Shown: positions 37,001 to 45,520 of the stretch, in pieces | Numbering within the stretch: position 1 is the first letter of the stretch | How the letters are laid out: the number at the start of each line of letters is the position of its first letter | Source of the DNA: Pseudomonas baetica | GTDB taxonomy: Bacteria; Pseudomonadota; Gammaproteobacteria; Pseudomonadales; Pseudomonadaceae | NCBI RefSeq assembly: GCF_002813455.1 | Contig: NZ_PHHE01000001.1 | Coordinates: 5,390,001 to 5,454,000, forward strand | Direction: 5' to 3' | Length of the DNA stretch: 64,000 bases | Position numbers and translations under genes: made by a program | Notes under the pieces: model-generated | The model's database searches: none | The model's input: only the letters and a program-made list of their open reading frames with translations | Told to the model about the DNA's origin: nothing

Positions 37001-37022
37001 GGACCCACTCAATAGTGGGTCC
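37001..37022 (-). terminator. Hairpin after the dipeptidase gene
   Basis: GGACCCACT-CAAT-AGTGGGTCC lies 10 bp after the stop of the minus-strand gene. It has no good T run, so it may act as a weak terminator or protect the 3' end. Confidence 0.45.
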
Positions 37023-37031
37023 GGGTAAAGG

Positions 37032-38771
37032 TCAGAGTTTCGGCAGTTGCCCGACACGCCCCATCATTTCTGTCACGATCTGCAAGTCCAGCAGGAACTG
37101 GTCAACGGTCTTGAACTCACCATCAGTGTGGCCGGTGTATTTCACTTCAGGTCGGGCCAGGCCGAACTGCACACCGTTCGGCAGTTCATGAACGGAGGTG
37201 GCGCCGGCAGAGGTGCCGAACTCGTGTTTCATGCCCAGGTTCTCAGTGGCCACCGCCAGCAGTGCTTTGACCCATTCGCCTTCAGGATTGCGATACATCG
37301 GTTCGGCGATCGAGTAGGTGAAGTCCACGGCAACTTGGCTCTTTTTGCTCCATGCCGCTAGCTTGTCGGCGATTTCCTTCTTTAGTACTTCCGGGGATTT
37401 ACCCTTTGGAACGCGCAGGTTGACGGCCAGTTTGAACGCCTTGTCGTCCATGCCAACGTAGGTCAGCGAAGTGGTCAGCGGGCCCATGAATGAGTCCGAA
37501 AACCCCACGCCGAGCTTTTTGCCCAGATAATCCAGACCCCAGTTGTCGGCGGCATAGCGGGCTGCATCGGTGAACTGGTTGTGCTTGAGTGCGACTTTGC
37601 CGTCGAGACTGTCAATGAAACTCAGCATCCGGGCGACCGGGTTGACGCCGGACTCGGGTTCCGAGGAGTGAGCGGAAACCCCGGTAACGGTGAGTTTGAC
37701 ATCGTTGCCATCGACCTTGGCCGCTACCTGGAAGTCGCCACCGTTGTGTTTGGCGAACTCATTACCGGCCTTTTGCAGGCTCGCGGCCAGTTCGGCAGGG
37801 GTGTCGGTGACCAGTGTGGCCACCGAAACGGACGGGATCTGATTGGTTGCCAGTCCGCCGGTCATCGAAGTGATTTCCGCGCCTTTGCCTTCCCCTTTGC
37901 GCTTGGGAAAGTTCGCCATGACGGTGCCGTAGCCCTTCTCGGCAATGACCACCGGGTAGCCGCCATCCAGCGCCATGTTGTAGTTCGGCGTCGGATTGTG
38001 TTCGAAGTAGTAAGGAATCGCGTCGCCGCTGGTTTCTTCGGTGGTGTCCACCAGCAGTTTGAAATTGCGCGCCAGCGGCAGTTGCTCTTCCTTGATCACC
38101 TTCATGGCATACAGCGCGACGACGATGCCATTCTTGTCGTCTTCGGTGCCGCGGCCATACATGCGATCACCGATCAGGGTGACCTTGAAGGGATCAAGTT
38201 TGGTGCCGTCTTTGAGCACCCAGTTTTCCGGGGTGACTGGCACTACGTCGGCATGGGCGTGAATGCCCACGACCTCGTCACCGCTGCCGTCCAGAGAAAT
38301 TTCATAGACGCGGTTGTCGACGTTACGGAATTTGAGATTGAAGGATTCGGCCAGGTTCTTGATCTTTTCAGCGATCTTGATGAACTCGGGATTGTCATGC
38401 TGGGCTACGCCTTCTTTCTGGAAGGTCGGGATTTCCACCAGTTCGCGCAGGGTTTCGAGGGCCGCTTTGCCGTACTTGATCCGGGTATAGAGGCCCAGCA
38501 GGCGATTGATTTCGTTCTGCTGTTCGGAGGTCAGGGTTTTGTTTTCGAGAAAAGCGTTGATCGCCGGGGCGAGATTGTCGGTTTTGCTCAACTCGCTTTT
38601 GCCTACAGCGCCGAGAAACTGATGGAAATCAGTGACCGTCGCATCGTTGAAGGTCTTGAGGATAGCGGCACTTTGCTGTGCGGTGATATTGGCTTGGGCG
38701 GGCAGGGCAATTGCTGAAAGACTGGCCAAAACCAAACTGGCAGCGGCGAGACGCTTGAGAGAAAAATCCAT
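37032..38771 (-). CDS. Exported M20-family dipeptidase (PepV-like)
   Basis: A 579-residue zinc peptidase with a signal peptide (RLAAASLVLASLSAIALPAQA). The metal ligands are in HAHADVVPV, GRGTEDDKNG, DTTEETSGDA and a late His in KYTGHTDGEF; the dimerisation lid follows the DGGYPVVIAEKG segment. This is the PepV/CPG2 layout, enlarged at the N-terminus by about 110 residues. The export signal suggests that it works in the periplasm on imported or released peptides. I chose the ATG at 38771 because AAAGGA is about 12 nt upstream, while the ATG at 38783 directly abuts it. It is monocistronic. Confidence 0.85.
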   Translation of the reverse strand: MDFSLKRLAAASLVLASLSAIALPAQANITAQQSAAILKTFNDATVTDFHQFLGAVGKSELSKTDNLAPAINAFLENKTLTSEQQNEINRLLGLYTRIKYGKAALETLRELVEIPTFQKEGVAQHDNPEFIKIAEKIKNLAESFNLKFRNVDNRVYEISLDGSGDEVVGIHAHADVVPVTPENWVLKDGTKLDPFKVTLIGDRMYGRGTEDDKNGIVVALYAMKVIKEEQLPLARNFKLLVDTTEETSGDAIPYYFEHNPTPNYNMALDGGYPVVIAEKGYGTVMANFPKRKGEGKGAEITSMTGGLATNQIPSVSVATLVTDTPAELAASLQKAGNEFAKHNGGDFQVAAKVDGNDVKLTVTGVSAHSSEPESGVNPVARMLSFIDSLDGKVALKHNQFTDAARYAADNWGLDYLGKKLGVGFSDSFMGPLTTSLTYVGMDDKAFKLAVNLRVPKGKSPEVLKKEIADKLAAWSKKSQVAVDFTYSIAEPMYRNPEGEWVKALLAVATENLGMKHEFGTSAGATSVHELPNGVQFGLARPEVKYTGHTDGEFKTVDQFLLDLQIVTEMMGRVGQLPKL

Positions 38772-38919
38772 TGCGATGGGCATTCCTTTGCAGGCAGTTG
38801 AGTGGGAAGTGTTTGAAAGTTGAAACAAATCTTTTCCAAGCTAACACCGCGAAGGTGTTTAAGGGGAGCCCCTGAAGTGCGATGCGTCGCACAGAAACGC
38901 AAAAGCGGCGCACAAATGA

Positions 38920-38958
38920 AAAAGGCCCGATCGGTGCAACTGACCGATCGGGCCTTTT
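38920..38958. terminator. Bidirectional terminator after the LysE gene
   Basis: AAAAGGCCCGATCGGT-GCAACTG-ACCGATCGGGCCTTTT is a perfect 16-bp stem, 10 bp after the stop of the exporter gene. Confidence 0.9.
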
Positions 38959-38967
38959 GTCTGGGGG

Positions 38968-39606
38968 TTACATCGACAGCACCAGCCTGCCGGCAAACAG
39001 AATCAAAATCACGCCCATGCTGCGCTCGAACCAGTGGCCCATGCGCATAAACAGGACTCGAACGCGGTTGCTGGAGAAAAACAATGCAACGACCACGAAC
39101 CACAGCGCATTCACCAGACACATCCATAAACCGTACAGCGCCTGAATCTGCAAGGGCGTGGTCGCGCTGATGATCGTGGTGAAGATCGCCAGGAAAAACA
39201 GCGTGGCTTTGGGGTTGGTGGCATTCGTCAGAAAACCGGTGCTGAAAGCCTTGAACAGTGATTGCTCGATCACCGGCTCATCAGCCGCTTTTTCGCCTCC
39301 AAGTGTGGTTTTGGGTTTGCTGCGAATCAGGCTGATGCCCAGATAAAGAATATAAGCACCACCCACCACCTTGGCCACTGTCAACAACCAGGGTGTGGTG
39401 TGCATCAAGGCGCCAACGCCGAGCAACGTGTAGAGAACATGCACGGAAATCCCCGCGCCGATACCCAGTGCCGTGCAGATCCCGATGAGCCTGCCAAAAC
39501 GCACGCTCTGGCGGATGGTGACGGCGAAATCCGGGCCGGGAGCGACCACCGCCAGAAAGTGGATAGTGGCGAGCGCCAGAAATTCGCCCAGGTAATTCGA
39601 TAGCAT
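38968..39606 (-). CDS. LysE-family amino-acid exporter
   Basis: A 212-residue inner-membrane protein with about six helices and the LysE/RhtB start FLAVVAPGPDFAVTIRQSV, whose PGPxF motif is a family hallmark. Family members export lysine, threonine, homoserine or modified amino acids. It lies one base after the stop of the 2OG-oxygenase gene, so the two are one operon. I infer that it exports the product of that enzyme or its precursor. A strong terminator ends the operon. Confidence 0.88.
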   Translation of the reverse strand: MLSNYLGEFLALATIHFLAVVAPGPDFAVTIRQSVRFGRLIGICTALGIGAGISVHVLYTLLGVGALMHTTPWLLTVAKVVGGAYILYLGISLIRSKPKTTLGGEKAADEPVIEQSLFKAFSTGFLTNATNPKATLFFLAIFTTIISATTPLQIQALYGLWMCLVNALWFVVVALFFSSNRVRVLFMRMGHWFERSMGVILILFAGRLVLSM

Positions 39607-39607
39607 C

Positions 39608-40378
39608 TCAGCTCCAGAAGGTCAGGGGTGAAGCATTGCCGCGATAGCCGACAAAGAAGGAAAGGCTCAGGCGCGGATCGGCCACACCGGGGGTTACCGA
39701 GTGCATGCAGCGCGAATTGAACATGATGAAATCGCCGGGTTTGGGCCGTACTTCGAGGGTTGGCGGGCCGAGCAAGGCTGGGTCGATGCCATAGCTGTCG
39801 CCGCGCATCTCGTCGAACTGATCTGGCGTAATGTCCTCGTCCCACATCTGCAACGCGCCCCCCTCAGTTGGCATGTTGAGGTACACGTTGCAGGCAAATT
39901 GCGCTTCGAGACTGCGGGCCTGAAAGCTCTCCGGGGCGTCCTTGGCGAAAATGTCGTGGTGGGCGAGGAAGCACACGCCGGGTTTCACCACGCGCGACAG
40001 ACCGACATACATTTTGCGACCGTAGAGGTTTTCCAGATGCGCGCCGGCCGGCCACGATTCATCGAGCATGCAGCGCAGCGTGTCGACTGGCGAGGAGTAG
40101 GGCGCGCAGCGATTGCGCAGTTCGGCGATGTTGCTGGTGGCGCGTTCGAAGTAATCCTCTATCAGCAGCGGCTGGTTTTCTGCCTCGTAAAACGCCATGC
40201 CGATGCGACCGATACTCGGTGCATTGATGTAATCCTCAAAGCCTGGAGCGAGAATCTTGTCGCCAATCTGGATCGCCAGCGGTTCGGGCAAAAAGCCTTT
40301 GACGCGAATGGCGAGGACTTCTTCGTTGGCCAGTTTTTTTATGCACGTCTCATCGAGACGCTCGACGTCTAGCATCAT
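39608..40378 (-). CDS. 2-oxoglutarate/Fe(II)-dependent oxygenase
   Basis: A 256-residue jelly-roll oxygenase. The iron ligands are probably H140 and D142 (FLAHHDIFAKD) with H226 (RCMHSVTPG), and R236 (ADPRLSLSF) should bind 2-oxoglutarate. Size and ligand spacing resemble, from memory, small enzymes that act on free amino acids, including the BesD-type radical halogenases. Halogenases have Gly where this protein has D142, so I predict hydroxylation, not chlorination. It is coupled to a LysE exporter and lies 88 bp after an AlaX gene. The substrate is unknown; a free amino acid is my inference. The start may be 40378 or 40375. Confidence 0.8.
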   Translation of the reverse strand: MMLDVERLDETCIKKLANEEVLAIRVKGFLPEPLAIQIGDKILAPGFEDYINAPSIGRIGMAFYEAENQPLLIEDYFERATSNIAELRNRCAPYSSPVDTLRCMLDESWPAGAHLENLYGRKMYVGLSRVVKPGVCFLAHHDIFAKDAPESFQARSLEAQFACNVYLNMPTEGGALQMWDEDITPDQFDEMRGDSYGIDPALLGPPTLEVRPKPGDFIMFNSRCMHSVTPGVADPRLSLSFFVGYRGNASPLTFWS

Positions 40379-40466
40379 TTTTTTAGGTCCATCTATCGAT
40401 AGTCAACGGAACCGGCGAATGCGGTTCCCCGGCGCCGGACGCTGCCTGAGGCGGCGTCCGAAATGC

Positions 40467-41093
40467 TCAAGCCACGCTGTAGTGGACGGACAACGTGCCC
40501 TTCTTCTGTGAAAGGGACGCGATCGTGACGGTGCCCAGATCCTTCAGGCTGCGTACATGGGTGCCACCACAGCCATAGGCCGGCAGTTCACCGAAACCGA
40601 CTTCCCGCGCACCTTCGCGCAGAGAAATCAGGCGTGGCAGGTCGTGCTTGATCCACTGCTCGACACCGTGTTGAACGGTTTGCGCGTCGATCTCTTGAGC
40701 GCCGTCGCCCGGTTTGAATTGCACCCGGCCTTCGTCTGGCCAGTGGTGTGCCTTGATCGGTGTCCAGCCCATGGCCTGAACAAAATGCCCGATCAGATGC
40801 CCGGCCGAATGCATACGGGTATTGAAGCCGCGGCGTTGTTCATCGACCCGAATCATGGTCATGCCAGGTTTTACCGGTCGGTCGACGTAATGCACGATCC
40901 GCTCCGGTTCCTGTACCACTCGCAGTACCTGGCTTTCGCCGATCCAGCCGGTATCGCACGGTTGGCCGCCACCTTGCGGATGGAACAGGGTGGCGCGCAG
41001 CACTACCGCAAACTCGTTCTCGTGGGGCGTGCAGTCGAGGACTTCCACATTGGCCTTGAGATCATCACTATGGAAAAAGAGGCGAAGCGTCAT
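40467..41093 (-). CDS. Alanyl-tRNA editing protein, AlaX-like
   Basis: A 208-residue stand-alone editing domain related to the AlaRS/ThrRS editing module, which deacylates mischarged tRNA. The N-terminal part has FHPQGGGQPCDTGWI, and the zinc motifs are HSAGH (HxxxH) and CGGTH (CxxxH), all intact. I chose the ATG at 41093 (MTLRLFFHSDD). It precedes the oxygenase and LysE genes on the same strand and is divergent from a LysR gene. In this setting it may hydrolyse tRNA charged with the non-standard amino acid, as a self-protection device; that is inference. The ordinary role, removing Ser or Gly from tRNA-Ala, remains possible. Confidence 0.87.
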   Translation of the reverse strand: MTLRLFFHSDDLKANVEVLDCTPHENEFAVVLRATLFHPQGGGQPCDTGWIGESQVLRVVQEPERIVHYVDRPVKPGMTMIRVDEQRRGFNTRMHSAGHLIGHFVQAMGWTPIKAHHWPDEGRVQFKPGDGAQEIDAQTVQHGVEQWIKHDLPRLISLREGAREVGFGELPAYGCGGTHVRSLKDLGTVTIASLSQKKGTLSVHYSVA

Positions 41094-41183
41094 ATTCCAT
41101 GTCCTTATTAAAGTTTCTGTTTTTATTATATGAATCGTGTAATAACGTGATAATCCGCTCAAACATCAAAGGACTTGTGCGCT

Positions 41184-42182
41184 GTGAGCATAAATCTTCC
41201 GTTACCACTGCTCGGCGAAATGGCGATTTTCGTCAAGGTCGTGGAGACCGGCAGCTTCTCCGAGGCAGCGCGCCAACTCGGTTCGTCGCCGTCCGCCGTC
41301 AGTCGTAGCATTTCGCGACTGGAAAAGGCTCTGGCCACGCGATTACTGCAGCGCACCACGCGCAAGTTGCGCCTCAGTGATGGTGGCGAAGAGGTGTTCA
41401 AGCGCTGCCAGGAGATGGTCAGCGCCGCCAAGTCAGTGATGGAAATCAGTGGTCAATTCACCCATGAAGCCGAGGGTCTGGTGCGGGTCAGCGTGCCGAA
41501 GGCGGTGGGGCGTTTCGTCATTCATCCGCACATGCCCGAGTTTCTGCGGCGTTATCCCAAGGTAGATGTGGAGTTGCTGCTGGAAGATCGGCAGGTCGAT
41601 CTGATCGACGATCATGTTGACCTCGCGATTCGCATCACTGATCGGCCGCCAGCCGGACTGGTCGGGCGGCAACTGCTGACCATCGATCATTTGCTCTGCG
41701 CCACCCCGCAATATCTGGCCGAGCACGGCACGCCGACCCATCCCCACGACTTGCTCAATCACAGCTGCATTTATCTGGGCGAAACCCCGAGCGACGCGCG
41801 CTGGAAATTCAAGAAAGGCACACAAGCGGTGACGGTGGGTGTGCGTGGTCGCTATGCCGCCAACCACACCGGGGTGCGGTTGGGCGCGGTGTTGCAGCAC
41901 ATCGGCATTGGCAGCCTGCCTTATTTCACCGCACGTTATGCACTGGAGCAGAAGTTGGTGGTGCAGGTGCTGCCGGACTGGACTTTCCTGGCTTCCTACC
42001 ACGGCGGCCTGTGGCTGCTGCATTCGCCGACGCGCTACCTGCCGCCCAAGCTGCGGGTGTTTATCGATTATCTGGTGGAGTGTCTGCAGAAAGAGCCGAC
42101 CCTCGGCAAACCGGGGAAGGCCGGTAGCGCCAGTAACGCTGCGATGGCATACGAGCTGCCGGAGAGCGAGGGATTGTTGTAG
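41184..42182 (+). CDS. LysR-family transcriptional regulator
   Basis: A 332-residue LysR regulator. The helix-turn-helix is at about 18-40 (GSFSEAARQLGSSPSAVSRSISRLE), and the effector domain begins near residue 90 (GLVRVSVPKAVGRF). I chose the GTG at 41184, about 10 nt after AAAGGA; a TTG at 41175 is possible. It is divergent from the AlaX-oxygenase-LysE genes across 90 bp of AT-rich DNA, the classic position for a LysR regulator of that operon. Confidence 0.9.
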   Translation: MSINLPLPLLGEMAIFVKVVETGSFSEAARQLGSSPSAVSRSISRLEKALATRLLQRTTRKLRLSDGGEEVFKRCQEMVSAAKSVMEISGQFTHEAEGLVRVSVPKAVGRFVIHPHMPEFLRRYPKVDVELLLEDRQVDLIDDHVDLAIRITDRPPAGLVGRQLLTIDHLLCATPQYLAEHGTPTHPHDLLNHSCIYLGETPSDARWKFKKGTQAVTVGVRGRYAANHTGVRLGAVLQHIGIGSLPYFTARYALEQKLVVQVLPDWTFLASYHGGLWLLHSPTRYLPPKLRVFIDYLVECLQKEPTLGKPGKAGSASNAAMAYELPESEGLL

Positions 42183-42190
42183 CGCAAAAG

Positions 42191-42268
42191 CAAAAGATCG
42201 CAGCCTTCGGCAGCTCCTACAGGAGAATACGTTGCTATGTAGGAGCTGCCGAAGGCTGCGATCTTTTG
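42191..42268. repeat. REP pair of the GTAGGAGCTGCC type
   Basis: CAAAAGATCGCAGCCTTCGG... (42191-42220) and its exact 30-nt complement (42239-42268) are separated by 18 nt. This is a different REP family from the GTGGGAGC pairs and is arranged tail to tail. Confidence 0.9.
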
Positions 42269-42273
42269 ATCTT

Positions 42274-42310
42274 AAAAAAGGCCCGCATGAACAGTCATGC
42301 AGGCCTTTTT
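42274..42310. terminator. Bidirectional terminator, LysR / small conserved gene
   Basis: AAAAAAGGCCCGCATGA-ACAG-TCATGCAGGCCTTTTT lies between the convergent LysR gene and the gene at 42327. One base is unpaired in the stem. Confidence 0.85.
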
Positions 42311-42326
42311 AATGGCTGGACGAAAA

Positions 42327-42734
42327 TCAGTGCTTGCTGTCCTGAGCGGACATCGCCAGCAGCTGTTTTTCCTGATTCCAGTCGAACGGTTCATCGTTCT
42401 GTTCAGCTTCAAAACGACGTTCTTCCAGCGCCTGATACAGGTCGATTTCTTCATCGGCCAGGTAGTGCAGGCAGTCGCCAGCGAAGAACCACAGCAGATC
42501 CCGCGGGATCAAGTGGGCAATTTGCGGGTAACGGGTAATCACTTGAGTCAGGATGTCCTGGCCCAGGTATTGGCTTTCGATCGGATCGATAGGTAATGAC
42601 GCCAGCAGTTCGTCGAAGCGCTCCAGGAACAAGGCATAGCTTTCTTCGGGAACCTGTTCGGCCTCACCTACGGCGACCAGGATACTGCGCAGGTGGTCGA
42701 GCAATACAAGATGATCGGCAACGACGTTGGACAC
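42327..42734 (-). CDS. Conserved hypothetical protein next to fadE
   Basis: A 135-residue acidic soluble protein, MSNVVADHLVLLDHLRSIL, without known motif. The central part PIESQYLGQDILTQVITRYPQIAHLIPRDLLWFF looks helical and conserved. The start is GTG at 42734: GAGGA stands 8 nt upstream, so the longer frame to 42785 is unlikely. I recall it as a constant neighbour of fadE in Pseudomonas. Function unknown. Confidence 0.72.
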   Translation of the reverse strand: MSNVVADHLVLLDHLRSILVAVGEAEQVPEESYALFLERFDELLASLPIDPIESQYLGQDILTQVITRYPQIAHLIPRDLLWFFAGDCLHYLADEEIDLYQALEERRFEAEQNDEPFDWNQEKQLLAMSAQDSKH

Positions 42735-42823
42735 GAGATAAGTCCTCAAGAGCAAAACGGGCGCGGGAGTATAAAGCTCCTGCACCCATTTTTCACAAAT
42801 AAACAGCTACACGGCTGTCAGGA

Positions 42824-45271
42824 TCAGCGGACTTTGCCCTCCGCCAGTTTCAGTTCCTCTTTATCGAAATCATCGACATCGATCACCTTGCGCCGCGCCG
42901 CTTCGGCCTCGCGCAGGCTTTGCGCTTCCACCGGTTGCAGCACCCCTGCCTCCAAAGCCGCATCGATCGCGTGTTCGCCTGCGGCCGGTTTGACCTGACC
43001 GCTTTTCAGCGAGGTGTGCAGCTTTTTGTGCAGCGGTTGCGCGGCGTTCAGCAGGTCGCTGGCGTGTTGCAAGGCACCCACCGCATCGTCCGCCGATTGC
43101 GGGCGATAGCAGCCGGCAAGCAGCTCTTCCAGCGCCGGATCACCCTTGGCCCGGCCAATAACACCGGCTACTTCGGCACCGAGCTTGTCCGACGGGCCTT
43201 TGTGGCGCCGACCGAACGGGAACACGATCACCCGCAACAGACAGCCGAACACCTTGTTCGGGAAGTTGCTCAGTAGTTCGTCCAGTGCGCGTTCCGACTG
43301 GCCGAGGCTTTCTTCCATGGCCCATCTGAAGAGCGGCTCCATGTACGCCGGCGAATCCAGATCGTGATAACGCTTGAGCGCGGCGGAGGCCAGATACAGG
43401 TTGCTCAACACATCGCCCAGACGGGCCGACAGGCGTTCACGGCGCTTCAGTTCGCCACCCAGCAACATCATGCTGAAGTCGGCCAGCATGGCGAACGCCG
43501 CGGCCTGACGGTTGAGAGCACGGAAATAGCCTTGGCTGATTTTGTCCCCCGGCGCATGTTCGAAATGGCCGAACCCAAGGTTCAACACCAGCGTACTGGC
43601 GGCATTACCCACGGCGAAGCCGATGTGCTTAAGCAGCAAGCCGTCGAACTCTTTCAGCGCCTGATCCTTGTCCTCGCGACCCGCCAGGGCCATTTCCTTG
43701 AGCACGAACGGATGGCAGCGAATCGCGCCCTGACCGAAGATCATCAGGTTGCGCGACAGGATATTCGCACCCTCCACAGTGATGAAAATAGGCGCACCGT
43801 TCCAGCTGCGCCCCAAATAGTTGTTCGGCCCCATGATGATTGCCTTGCCACCGTGCACGTCCATGGCGTGGCTGATGCACTCGCGACCGCGTTCGGTGAG
43901 GTGGTACTTGAGGATCGCCGACAGCACCGACGGTTTCTCGCCCAGATCCACCGCGTTGGCGGTGAGCATCCGTGCGGCGTCCATCATCCAGGCGTTGCCG
44001 CCGATGCGTGCCATCGCCTCCTGAATACCTTCGAACGCCGACAGCGGTACGTTGAACTGCTCGCGAATCTGCGCGTATTGACCGGTCACCAGGCTGGTGA
44101 ACTTGGCCGCGCCGGTGCCGACTGCCGGCAACGAGATCGAACGCCCGACAGACAGGCAATTCATCAGCATCATCCAGCCTTTGCCGAGCATCTCCTGACC
44201 GCCGATGAGGAAGTCCAGCGGGATGAACACATCCTTGCCGGAGTTCGGGCCGTTCATGAAAGCGGCGCCAAGGGGCAAGTGACGACGGCCGATTTCCACG
44301 CCCGCGGTATCGGTGGGAATAAGTGCGAGGCTGATGCCGAGGTCTTCCTTGTCACCCAGCAGGTGATCCGGGTCATACGCTTTGAAGGCCAGGCCGAGCA
44401 GGGTTGCTACCGGGCCGAGGGTGATGTAGCGCTTTTCCCAGTTCAGGCGCAGGCCAAGCACTTCCTGACCTTCCCACTGGCCTTTGCAGATGATTCCGGT
44501 GTCGGGCATCGCGCCAGCGTCGGATCCGGCAAGCGGGCCGGTGAGGGCAAAACACGGGATGTCGTCGCCACGGGCCAGCCGGGGCAGATAGTGATTGCGT
44601 TGCTCGTCGGTGCCGTAGTGCAACAGCAGCTCGGCGGGGCCGAGGGAGTTGGGCACCATGACCGTGGAGGCGAGGTCGCCGCTGCGGGTGGCAAGTTTCA
44701 TCGCCACTTGCGAGTGGGCATAGGCAGAGAAACCTTTGCCGCCGAACTCCTTGGGAATGATCAGCGCGAAGAAGCCGTGTTCCTTGATGTGTGTCCATGC
44801 TTCTGGTGGTAGATCCATCGACTGGCCGATCTGCCAGTCAGTGACCATCGCGCAGAGTTCTTCGGTCGGGCCATCGATAAAGGCCTGCTCTTCTTCGCTC
44901 AGCTGCACCTTGGGATAGGACAGCAGTTTGTCCCAGTCCGGACGGCCGCTGAACAGCTCGCCATCCCACCACACGGTGCCGGCATCGATCGCGTCGCGTT
45001 CGGTCTGCGACATCGCTGGCAGGGTTTTCTGGAACCAGTTGAACAGCGGCGCGGTGAAATGTTTGCGGCGCAGGTCAGGCAGCAGCAACGGCGCGGCGAC
45101 CACCGCCAGAACGACCCAGAACACCAGCAACAACCAGCCCGGCGCGTGACTGAAAATCCCCATCGCCAGCAGGTAGACGGCAACGATGCCCAACGCAGGC
45201 AGCGGGGCGATGCGCCGGTGGGCGAGATACGCCACGCCAACGATCAAAACCAGTATCCACAACAACAGCAT
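42824..45271 (-). CDS. fadE: Acyl-CoA dehydrogenase, FadE type
   Basis: This enzyme catalyses the first step of beta-oxidation, acyl-CoA to trans-2-enoyl-CoA. The 815 residues match the long gamma-proteobacterial FadE. Two N-terminal membrane helices (LLLWILVLIVGVAYLA and GIVAVYLLAMGIF) anchor it. The FAD/substrate region includes PCFALTGPLAGSDAGAMPD and DVHGGKAIIMGPNNYLGR, and the C-terminal extension is the DUF1974 domain. GGAGG stands 7 nt before the ATG at 45271. It may be one of several FadE paralogues; chain-length preference cannot be read. Confidence 0.92.
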   Translation of the reverse strand: MLLLWILVLIVGVAYLAHRRIAPLPALGIVAVYLLAMGIFSHAPGWLLLVFWVVLAVVAAPLLLPDLRRKHFTAPLFNWFQKTLPAMSQTERDAIDAGTVWWDGELFSGRPDWDKLLSYPKVQLSEEEQAFIDGPTEELCAMVTDWQIGQSMDLPPEAWTHIKEHGFFALIIPKEFGGKGFSAYAHSQVAMKLATRSGDLASTVMVPNSLGPAELLLHYGTDEQRNHYLPRLARGDDIPCFALTGPLAGSDAGAMPDTGIICKGQWEGQEVLGLRLNWEKRYITLGPVATLLGLAFKAYDPDHLLGDKEDLGISLALIPTDTAGVEIGRRHLPLGAAFMNGPNSGKDVFIPLDFLIGGQEMLGKGWMMLMNCLSVGRSISLPAVGTGAAKFTSLVTGQYAQIREQFNVPLSAFEGIQEAMARIGGNAWMMDAARMLTANAVDLGEKPSVLSAILKYHLTERGRECISHAMDVHGGKAIIMGPNNYLGRSWNGAPIFITVEGANILSRNLMIFGQGAIRCHPFVLKEMALAGREDKDQALKEFDGLLLKHIGFAVGNAASTLVLNLGFGHFEHAPGDKISQGYFRALNRQAAAFAMLADFSMMLLGGELKRRERLSARLGDVLSNLYLASAALKRYHDLDSPAYMEPLFRWAMEESLGQSERALDELLSNFPNKVFGCLLRVIVFPFGRRHKGPSDKLGAEVAGVIGRAKGDPALEELLAGCYRPQSADDAVGALQHASDLLNAAQPLHKKLHTSLKSGQVKPAAGEHAIDAALEAGVLQPVEAQSLREAEAARRKVIDVDDFDKEELKLAEGKVR

Positions 45272-45520
45272 ATTCAGTCCTCCGTGAACCAAGGCAAATC
45301 GACCCTCCAGAGCTTAGACGGCATCTGCAAAACCGGGTGGTCAGAGCAAGGTGATTGAAATCGTGGGAAACCCCGGATGGTTTTCGTAGGTTCGGTGGGC
45401 AACACGTGTGGGAAATCGTTCGCTGATCCCGCGTCTTCGCGTGCATGTTTGGCCGAAACGTCGTTATCTCTGTGCTTGAGCTGTCGCTAGACTCGGGGCT
45501 CACCCAGGAGATCTGTCGTC

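Noticed and set aside
40467..42182. Viewing the AlaX-LysR pair as part of the tRNA array island or a prophage
   Set aside because: No integrase, attachment repeat or phage gene is present near the tRNAs.
43364..44812. 482-codon frame antisense to fadE
   Set aside because: His/Gln/Arg-rich shadow translation with no recognisable fold.
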